Assembly: GCA_023450335.1 (NCBI GenBank) | Contig: JAEXHA010000121.1 | Span: 1-8,201 of the forward strand | Length of the DNA stretch: 8,201 bases | DNA from: Actinomycetes bacterium | Lineage (GTDB): Bacteria > Actinomycetota > Actinomycetes > Actinomycetales > Microbacteriaceae | Direction of reading: 5' to 3' | Shown: one piece after another, positions 1 through 6,100 of the stretch | Position numbering within the stretch: position 1 is the stretch's first letter | Layout: each line of letters opens with the position of its first letter | Made by a program: the position numbers and the translations under genes | Notes under the pieces: model-generated | Told to the model about the DNA's origin: nothing | Seen by the model: only the letters and a program-made list of their open reading frames with translations | The model's database searches: none

Positions 1-1
1 G

Positions 2-547
2 CCCGAGGCTCCGCGCCCGCGCGGCAACCGCGGCGCAGCCGGCGCGATCGGTGTTCTCGCCGCCCTCTCTTTCGGTGTGCTCTACCTCGCCGCCGCGCTC
101 GGCTTCGGCTTCGGCGACGGCAGCGTCACCGTCGACAACGTCGGGCAGGAGGCGCTGGCAGCCCTGGCCACCTGGTGGTTCTGGGTGCCGGTGGTCGTCT
201 TCTTCCTGGGGTTCTGGCTGCTGGGCGCGATCATCAACCGCGGTCGCTGGGGCTACTGGGTGATCTTCGGACTCCTCGTCGGCGCCGTCGCCTACGCCGG
301 ACACGTGCTCGGCCAGCTGTTCCAGGCCCCGTTCTGGGAGCTCACCGCCCGCGAGGGCGCGGACCTCGTGGGCAGCCAGCTGCTGGCTCCGCTCGCGATC
401 GTCGCGTTCATCATCGGGCGTGAACTGACCATCTGGTTCGGCGCCTGGGTGGCTGCGCGCGGCAGGCGCGTGACCGAGCTGAACTACGAGGCCCAGCGCG
501 AGTACGAGCGCACCCTCGAGGCCGGTCCGCAGCTCCACCAGGGCTGA
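2..547 (+). CDS. Four-helix integral membrane protein, 5'-truncated by the window edge
   Basis: I do not recognise the family. The frame is open from the first bases, so the true start lies upstream; the only in-frame start-like codon near the edge is a GTG at 77, which falls inside the first hydrophobic helix and would destroy it. The 181 visible residues begin with a Pro/Arg-rich tail (about 1-13), then hydrophobic segments at about 14-38, 57-78, 83-107 and 127-152. The second is very aromatic (TWWFWVPVVVFFLGFW). The charged C-terminal tail (RGRRVTELNYEAQREYERT) is probably cytoplasmic by the positive-inside rule. There is no Lys in the visible part. It ends one base before the next gene, another four-helix protein of similar size, so the two are probably co-translated and may form a complex. 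No catalytic or transport motif is visible. That it is a real gene is well supported; its function is unknown. Confidence 0.85.
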   Translation, partial: PEAPRPRGNRGAAGAIGVLAALSFGVLYLAAALGFGFGDGSVTVDNVGQEALAALATWWFWVPVVVFFLGFWLLGAIINRGRWGYWVIFGLLVGAVAYAGHVLGQLFQAPFWELTAREGADLVGSQLLAPLAIVAFIIGRELTIWFGAWVAARGRRVTELNYEAQREYERTLEAGPQLHQG

Positions 548-548
548 C

Positions 549-1043
549 ATGACGCAGCCGGGGGTCCGACCGCCGGTGGCCGCGGCCCTGGCCACGGTCG
601 GATACTTCGCGCTTCTGGTGGCCGCACTCGGCGTCGCGAGCCTCCTGCTCGAGCAGGAGGTCATCGCCACCGAGGGGCTGGGAAACCTCCCCGGCGTCGT
701 CGCCGCGGGCTTGTCGACCCTCGCGGTGCTCGGCGTGCTCCTGCTCGCGCTGCGCGGCCCGCAGCCGTCGTACGCGGTGGCGGTGATCGTCATGGTCGTC
801 GCGCTGCTCGCCTACCTCGTCGGGCTGTGGTTCGGGGCGGTGTTCGCCGGCGAGAGCCTGGCTCTGGCCGCCTCCGCCGCCGGCGCCTTCGTCCTCTCGT
901 GGTTCGGTGCGATCCTCGCCGTGGTCGCATTCATCGCCGGCTGGGTCGGCGTCGCGCTGGTGCGCACCCGCGCCGAACGCCCGCACTGGCCGTGGGAGTC
1001 GGGCGACGACGGGCGGCGACCGGACGACGACGGACAGCTCTGA
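549..1043 (+). CDS. Small four-helix integral membrane protein, unknown function
   Basis: The 164-residue product has hydrophobic segments at about 12-34, 48-68, 75-99 and 113-138, with a short polar N-terminus (MTQPGVRPP) and a charged tail (140-164) rich in Arg, Asp and Trp. The ATG at 549 is chosen because it lies one base after the upstream stop (TGACATG), with a modest AGGG at 540-543 as ribosome site, a spacing typical of translational coupling. The protein has no Lys or Cys. Its size and helix count resemble the preceding gene, but I see no clear residue-level similarity, so duplication is possible but unsupported. No enzyme or transporter signature is visible. The coding call rests on consistent GC-rich third positions, the four clean helices and the tight spacing. 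Any function, such as pore, holin-like or accessory subunit, would be guesswork. Confidence 0.85.
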   Translation: MTQPGVRPPVAAALATVGYFALLVAALGVASLLLEQEVIATEGLGNLPGVVAAGLSTLAVLGVLLLALRGPQPSYAVAVIVMVVALLAYLVGLWFGAVFAGESLALAASAAGAFVLSWFGAILAVVAFIAGWVGVALVRTRAERPHWPWESGDDGRRPDDDGQL

Positions 1044-1076
1044 CGACCCCGCACACAGGTCCGACGCAGCCGCGCC

Positions 1077-1092
1077 GCGAGGCGCGCCTCGC
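1077..1092. repeat. 16-bp perfect palindrome just before the 1095 gene
   Basis: GCGAGGCG is followed directly by its reverse complement CGCCTCGC. In RNA it could form a six-pair stem with a CGCG loop that would pair the GAGG at 1079-1082, the best ribosome-site candidate for the ATG at 1095. It could equally be an operator half-site pair. It is all but one base pair G/C, and in DNA this GC-rich about one such palindrome per window is expected by chance, so its function is uncertain. Confidence 0.3.
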
Positions 1093-1094
1093 CG

Positions 1095-1811
1095 ATGACG
1101 CCGCCATTCCTGCGAGATCACGCCAAACACGAAACAATAGATGCCGTGGAGCGGTCGATCGAGACCCAGGTCAGCCAGGCGGTGGACGCCTGGCTGCGGT
1201 GGCTCCCGCGCTGGGAACCGGCCACTCACCGCGGCCGCGTCGCACCGTGCCGGCGGTGCATCGGCTCGCCGGTGCTGTCGGCGGCCGGACTGGGCGCCGA
1301 TGTGCCACACGGCGTGCAGCACGGTCTGTCGACGCGCATGAAGACGATCGTCGACCACGCGGTTGCCGAGTACACCTCACGCAACCTGCCGATGCTGCAG
1401 GCCGAGCTCGATCAGCAGGCCGAACGCAACCGGGCGCGCAGCTACCGGCCCGCCGAGGGACTCGAGCCCGAATTCGAGGGGATGCCGCTGGACCCCGACC
1501 CGGTGCCCGGTCAGCCGTTCCTGTTCACGATCTCGGGCCTGGCCGAGCAGGCCGCCGCCGAGATGCCGGCCCTGCCACCACTGTCGGACGAAGCCAAGGC
1601 GGCGCTGCGGCAGGAGGTCACCCTCGCCGACGACTACGCGAACATGGTGGGCCGCGAGATCTGCACGGTGCTGCTCCATCACCGGCTGCGCATCCAGGCG
1701 GCGATCGGCGAGTACGTCGAGCCGCAGATCGCCGCCATGCTCGAAGAGCTCACCCGCTCCCTGGACGCGCCGTTCGATCCTCGGGCCGACCCGGGGCTGC
1801 CCGAGCCCTGA
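1095..1811 (+). CDS. Hypothetical soluble protein with CxxC motif
   Basis: I do not recognise this 238-residue protein. There is no signal peptide or membrane helix, so it is probably cytoplasmic. Visible features are a Trp-rich helix (DAWLRWLPRWEP, 32-42), a PCRRC motif (Cys52, Cys55), a third Cys in CTVLLHH (Cys190, His195, His196), a Pro/Glu-rich middle (about 118-165) and amphipathic helices from 166 to 222. The Cys/His set could bind a metal, but this is inference; a full zinc ribbon is not visible. The ATG at 1095 is the first in-frame start after the previous stop, with a GAGG 12 bases upstream that lies inside a palindrome. The first 16 codons are unusually AT-rich and include AAA, ACA and ATA, so a later start such as the GTG at 1146 is possible. 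It follows the membrane pair by 51 bases and is probably in the same transcript. Confidence 0.75.
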   Translation: MTPPFLRDHAKHETIDAVERSIETQVSQAVDAWLRWLPRWEPATHRGRVAPCRRCIGSPVLSAAGLGADVPHGVQHGLSTRMKTIVDHAVAEYTSRNLPMLQAELDQQAERNRARSYRPAEGLEPEFEGMPLDPDPVPGQPFLFTISGLAEQAAAEMPALPPLSDEAKAALRQEVTLADDYANMVGREICTVLLHHRLRIQAAIGEYVEPQIAAMLEELTRSLDAPFDPRADPGLPEP

Positions 1812-1852
1812 GCAGCGCCATCGCCGCGGCCGGGAGCACCGTCACTCACCCG

Positions 1853-1894
1853 CTGTGCACCGCCGCCCGAGCCCTGCGCACGGCTGCCCGAGTC
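1853..1894. repeat. Degenerate 21-bp tandem repeat, two copies
   Basis: Unit 1 (1853-1873) and unit 2 (1874-1894) agree at 17 of 21 positions; both have the form CTGYGCACSGCYGCCCGAGYC. A third, poorly matching unit starts at 1895 (CTGCGCGCCACGCCCGAT). It lies outside any gene. It may be a small slippage duplication or a pair of direct protein-binding sites one face apart (21 bp is two helical turns). Confidence 0.45.
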
Positions 1895-1989
1895 CTGCGC
1901 GCCACGCCCGATCCCGGGCACGAGCGTGCTCGCCCGCGCCCGCGGCGACGCGCCCCGGCATCCACCGACGAGCCGCTCCCACGCGGTTT

Positions 1990-1998
1990 TGTTAGCAT
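1990..1998 (+). promoter_or_regulatory. Candidate extended -10 promoter for kinase / giant-protein operon
   Basis: TGTTAGCAT reads as an extended -10 element (TGn followed by TAGCAT, four of six matches to TATAAT). It sits in the only AT-rich patch of the intergenic region, after GGTTT. No good -35 is visible at the usual spacing (GAGCCG at 1970-1975), which extended -10 promoters can tolerate. Transcription would start near 2005, giving a leader of about 70 bases before the kinase ATG. This would separate the kinase unit from the three genes upstream. Confidence 0.4.
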
Positions 1999-2014
1999 GG
2001 CCCCGTCTCGCACC

Positions 2015-2036
2015 GGATCCTGGGGCCAGGGTATCC
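2015..2036 (+). promoter_or_regulatory. Possible hairpin or operator in the kinase leader
   Basis: GGATCCTGG (2015-2023) is answered by CCAGGGTATCC (2026-2036), an imperfect inverted repeat with a two-base bulge and a tight centre (a loop of at least four bases is needed for RNA). It falls just after the candidate -10 and before the ribosome site, where either a repressor site or an RNA structure could act. Weak evidence. Confidence 0.25.
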
Positions 2037-2066
2037 GCGTGGCGAACGTCGCATTCTTCGACCGGT

Positions 2067-2072
2067 GAGGGG
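2067..2072 (+). promoter_or_regulatory. Ribosome binding site deciding the kinase start
   Basis: GAGGGG ends four bases before the ATG at 2077. An in-frame GTG at 2065 overlaps this site and has no ribosome site of its own, so the ATG is preferred. Confidence 0.65.
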
Positions 2073-2076
2073 CGCC

Positions 2077-3195
2077 ATGGCACAGAGGCTTCCCTCGACC
2101 CCGCCGATCCTCCCCGGGCTCGACTACGTGCGGCCGCTCGGATCGGGCGGATTCGCCGATGTCTTCCTCTACCAGCAGGACATGCCCCGCCGAGCGGTCG
2201 CCGTGAAGGTCCTGCCCAGTGACGAACGCGACCCCGACCTGGTGCGCATGTTCAACGCCGAGGCCGACGTGCTCGCCCACCTGTCGGCCCACCCCGCGAT
2301 CGTCACGGTGTACCAGGCCGGCATCTCGGCCGACGGCCGCCCCTACATCGTCATGGAGTACTGCCCCGGCTCGCTCGCGCAGCGGTACCGGCTCGAGCGT
2401 ATTCCGGTCGAAGAGGTCATGGCCATCGCCGTGCGCCTGGCGGGCGCGCTCGAATCCGCGCACCGGGCCGGGCTGATCCACCGCGACATCAAACCGAGCA
2501 ACATCCTCGTGACGACCTTCGGCACGGCGGTCCTGGCCGACTTCGGCATCTCGTCGTCGCTGCGCCGCCACACGCCGGGCGAGGTGCTGGCCATGTCGAT
2601 CCCGTGGAGCGCGCCCGAGGTGGTCGCCGAGCACACCGGTGGGTCGGTGGCCAGCGAGGTGTGGAGCCTGGGCGCCACGGTCTACTCGCTGCTGGCCGGT
2701 CACAGTCCGTTCGAGCGCCGCGAACGCGGCCAGAACACCCGCGATCATCTGCGCCGCCGCATCGCGCGCGCCACATTCGTCCCGGTCGCGCGCGACGACA
2801 TGCCCGATGAGCTGCAGCGCGTGCTCGCCACGGCGATGGCCCGTGAGCCCGAGCAGCGGTACCGGTCGGCACGCGACTTCGGCGAGGCGGTCCGCGCGGT
2901 GCAGAGGTCGCTGGGCATCGCCGAGACGCCACTGGAGGTGCCGACCGACGAATGGATGCCGGCGGCCGCAGAGGTGGACTTCGCCGACACCCGCGTGCGC
3001 GGACCGGTGCGCAGCAGCCTGCCGGGCCGCTCGCGGCGGCTCACCCACTCCACGGGCAGCCCCGCGCGCGATGAGGACTCCGAGCTTGTGACGGCGGCGC
3101 AGAGCCGCCCACGGTGGCCGTGGCTCGTGGGCGGTCTTGCGACGCTGGTGGTCGCCCTCGGTGCTGTGATCGCTGTGCTCGTGGGAGGGCTGTGA
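2077..3195 (+). CDS. Hanks-type Ser/Thr protein kinase with C-terminal membrane helix
   Basis: It transfers phosphate from ATP to Ser/Thr of target proteins and is anchored in the membrane with the kinase domain in the cytoplasm. The 372 residues contain a Gly-rich loop LGSGGFADV (21-29), ATP-binding Lys44 in VAVKVL, helix-C Glu62, catalytic loop HRDIKPSN (135-142; Asp137, Lys139, Asn142), DFG (155-157) and SAPE (178-181). All catalytic residues are present. Two positions are unusual: the segment before APE is SIPWSAPE rather than GTPxYMAPE, and the subdomain IX Asp is Glu194 (SEVWSLG). After the domain (to about 280) comes a disordered Ser/Thr/Arg-rich linker (285-346) and one helix (349-370), with no PASTA or other outside domain. 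The only two Lys are the catalytic ones. Its stop overlaps the next ATG (TGATG). It resembles the Pkb2 kinase of the bifidobacterial PFNA cluster in domain order; targets are unknown. Confidence 0.95.
   Translation: MAQRLPSTPPILPGLDYVRPLGSGGFADVFLYQQDMPRRAVAVKVLPSDERDPDLVRMFNAEADVLAHLSAHPAIVTVYQAGISADGRPYIVMEYCPGSLAQRYRLERIPVEEVMAIAVRLAGALESAHRAGLIHRDIKPSNILVTTFGTAVLADFGISSSLRRHTPGEVLAMSIPWSAPEVVAEHTGGSVASEVWSLGATVYSLLAGHSPFERRERGQNTRDHLRRRIARATFVPVARDDMPDELQRVLATAMAREPEQRYRSARDFGEAVRAVQRSLGIAETPLEVPTDEWMPAAAEVDFADTRVRGPVRSSLPGRSRRLTHSTGSPARDEDSELVTAAQSRPRWPWLVGGLATLVVALGAVIAVLVGGL
3183..3189 (+). promoter_or_regulatory. Ribosome binding site for the giant protein
   Basis: GGGAGGG lies five bases before the ATG at 3195, inside the last codons of the kinase gene. 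It supports this start and coupled translation of the two genes. Confidence 0.7.
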
Positions 3196-6100
3196 TGCGT
3201 CGCCGCACCGTCGTGGGCGTGAGCGCCGTCGCGGCCGCCATCGCGCTCGTGGCGGGCATGAGCGTGGTGTGGCCGGGCCTCGACGCGCAGGACACGCCGC
3301 CCCGTGACGCGGCCGTCTGGGTGCTGCAGGCCGACGGGCTGCGTTATGCGCGCGTGAACACCGCCGTCGGTGAGCTCGACACCGTGCGCGCCGTGGCCAA
3401 CCCCAGTCGCATCGTCGAGGCCGACACCGGCAGCTACATGTTCACCGACAGCGACAGCAAGGTGATCCGCATCGACGAGTCGCTGCCCCGCGATCTCGAC
3501 ACGCAGGGGCTCGAGGGCGCCGACACGGCGCCGTCGGGCACGCAGGAGACCGCCACGGCCGGCGACTTCGTGGTGTTCCGCACCGACGCCGGCGCCGTGT
3601 TCGCCGGCCGGCTCTCGACCCACTCCTACGCGCAGGTCGACCCGTTCCGCAGCCCCGATGATGAGACGCCGCCGTACGCCGCCGACGCCGTGTCTGTGGA
3701 CGCCCGCGGCGTGCTGTTCAGCTACTCCGCGGCCACCGGCACCGTGCTGCGGTTCGACATCGCGTCGTCGACGGTGCTGGGGGAGGACCCGGTCAGCGCC
3801 GACGCGGACCTGCCCGCGCTCACCAGCGCCGGTGACGACTGGGTGCTCGTCGACACCGACGACGGACGGTACTGGACGCGCGGCGGAGACGGCGCCGCCG
3901 ACGCCGGGACGACCGGCGCCGTCGTGCTCAGCCGGCCGGCGCCGGACGGAGACGCTGTCTACCTCGCCGACGAGGCGACGCTCGTGCGCGTGCCGACAGG
4001 CGACAGCAGCGCCGAGCTGGCCTTCGGCGACGGCATCACACAGCGCGGCACGCCGGCGCGGCCGGTGCTGCGCGGCGAGACGGTCTACGCCGCGTGGCTG
4101 CCCGAAGGCGAGGGCCCCGGCACCCTCTGGGACTCCCAGACCGCTCGAGCGCTCGACTACGGTGGGCAGGCGCTGCCGGCTCAGCGGCGGCCCCTGCTCA
4201 TCGACACCGGCGACGCGCTCATCCTCAACGACGCCCGGTCGGGCTGGGTGTGGACGGTCGACGACGCGCGGCTGCTGCCCTCGAGCCAGGACTGGGAGCT
4301 GGAGGACACGACCCCGTCGACTGCCGAGCCCAGCGACCAGGAGCCGCCCGCGGTCATCGACCCGCGCCCACCGGTGGCTGAGCCCGACGCGTTCGGTGTG
4401 CGGCCCGGCGCCCTCGTTCCGCTGCCGGTGCTGCTGAACGACCACGACCCGAACGAGGACGTGCTGGCCATCGAGCCCGATGCGGTCACCGGACTCGACC
4501 CCGCCTTCGGCAGCGTCGCCACCACCGACGACCGTCAGCGTCTCGCGGTGCGCGTGGCCGCCGACGCGACCGGCACGGCGACGTTCTCGTACACCGTCAC
4601 CGATGGCACCTCCGACGACGGACTGCGCTCCGAACCGGCCACCGTGACCCTGTCGGTGGCCTCCGACGCGGTCAACACCCCGCCCGAATGGTGCGCGGTC
4701 GACGGGTGCGAGCAGCATCCGCCCCGCGCCACCGTCGCGCGCGGCGGCACGGTCACCGTTCCCGTCCTCGGCGGCTGGGTCGACCCCGAAGGCGACCCGA
4801 TCATGCTGCTGGACGTGCACAACCCCACCGGTGTCGGCAGCGTCGCAGCCACCCCGGCCGGCGAGGTCGTGTATCAGCACGCCGACGACGGCACCGAGCG
4901 CGACCGGCAGATCTCGCTGACCTACACCGTCGCCGACGCCCGCGGCGCGCTGGCCACCGGCACGCTGCCGGTGCGGGTGCTGGGCGCCGCGCAGCCCGAG
5001 ATCAAGTCGTTCGCCGTCGTCGACATCGTCGGCGCGCGGCTGTCGGTCGATGTCGCCGATCACGTGACCGGCACCGCCGGCGATCTCGCCCTCACCGCCG
5101 CCCGGGTGCTCGACGACGCCACGGCGACGGCCACGGTCGTCGGCGGCACGACCCAGTTCGACTTCTCCGCCACCGAGCCGGGCACGTACCGCGTATCGGT
5201 CACCGTGGGAAGCGCCGGCGGCGAGGCGACCGGCATTGCCCGGATCACGCTGCTGCCGGCCGACGCGCCCCCGAACCTGTCGACCGCCCCGGTCGTCGCG
5301 TTCGTACGGCCACAGGCCGACGCGACCGTCGATGTGTTCGCCGCGGTGTCCAACCCCACCCGCCGCGTGCTGCTGCTCAGCGATGTCGTGGCCCATCCCG
5401 CGCCGGGGGCGACGCTGTCGGTGGATGCCGTGGCACAGAGCCAGCTGCGCGTGTCGGGAACCACGGCCACCAATCAGTCGGGCGTGCTCGGCACCGTGAG
5501 CTACCGGGTCAGCGACGGCACCAATGATGAGGGAGCGGCCGTCCAGGGCGTCGCGACCGTCTACTTGCTGCCGCCCGCGCCCGAGGTCGCGCCCATCGCG
5601 GTCGACGACACCGTCGTGGTGCGGGCAGGCTCCCAGGTCGACATCCCGGTGCTCGACAACGATCTCGCCCCCTCCGGCAGCCGGCCGCGCATCGACCCCG
5701 ACACGGTGACCTCTTCGTCCGGCGCGGCGCTCGCCTTCGCCGCCGGCGACACGCTGCGCTACCTCGCGCCCGACACCCCCGGCGATTACACGATCGAGTA
5801 CGGCGTGTTCACGACGGGGGCGCCGAGCCTGGTCGACACCGCCACCGTGCGCGTCCGCGCGCTCGGCGACGACGCCAACCGCGACCCGCTGCCCGCCAGC
5901 CTGTCGGGCCGCGTGCTCAGCGGCCTGTCGACCACGATCCCGTTCGACGGGTTCGGCATGGACCCCGACGGCGACGTCGTGCGCCTGGACAGCATCGTCG
6001 AGCAGCCCGACGTCGGCTCGGCCGCCATCTCGGCCGACGGCCGGTCCCTGGTCTACACGAGCGTCGCCGGCGACGCCGGGCAGCACTCGTTCCGCTACCG

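Larger units (their letters stand above)
1812..2076. other. Intergenic region upstream of the kinase gene
   Basis: This 265-base stretch has no convincing gene. Its first part (1812-1980) is very GC-rich and holds a degenerate 21-bp tandem repeat and a weak hairpin (GGG-ca-CGAG, loop CGTG, CTCG-CCC, 1916-1935) with no T-run after it, so a rho-independent terminator is not supported. From 1985 composition changes: a short AT-rich patch contains the promoter candidate, followed by a possible hairpin and the kinase ribosome site. Confidence 0.6.

Noticed and set aside
77..79. GTG as start of the first membrane protein
   Set aside because: It lies inside the first hydrophobic helix and the frame is open upstream to the window edge.
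411..1358. A 315-codon minus-strand open frame
   Set aside because: It is phase-aligned opposite the 549 and 1095 genes and crosses their boundary; the product is low-complexity Arg/Gly/Ala with no helices or motifs.
1916..1935. Terminator after the 1095 gene
   Set aside because: The stem is short and bulged, the loop is CGTG and no T-run follows; in this GC content such stems are common.
2065..2067. GTG as start of the kinase
   Set aside because: It overlaps the GAGGGG that serves the ATG at 2077 and has no ribosome site of its own.
827..2068. A 413-codon + strand frame overlapping two genes
   Set aside because: It overlaps the 549 and 1095 genes in another frame; composition is Arg/Pro-rich as expected for an off-frame reading of GC-rich DNA. 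Only its last codons (1997-2068) are considered, as a possible leader.
1846..3048. A 400-codon minus-strand open frame across the kinase
   Set aside because: It is in exact antisense phase with the kinase, whose catalytic motifs are unmistakable; it is a codon-use shadow.
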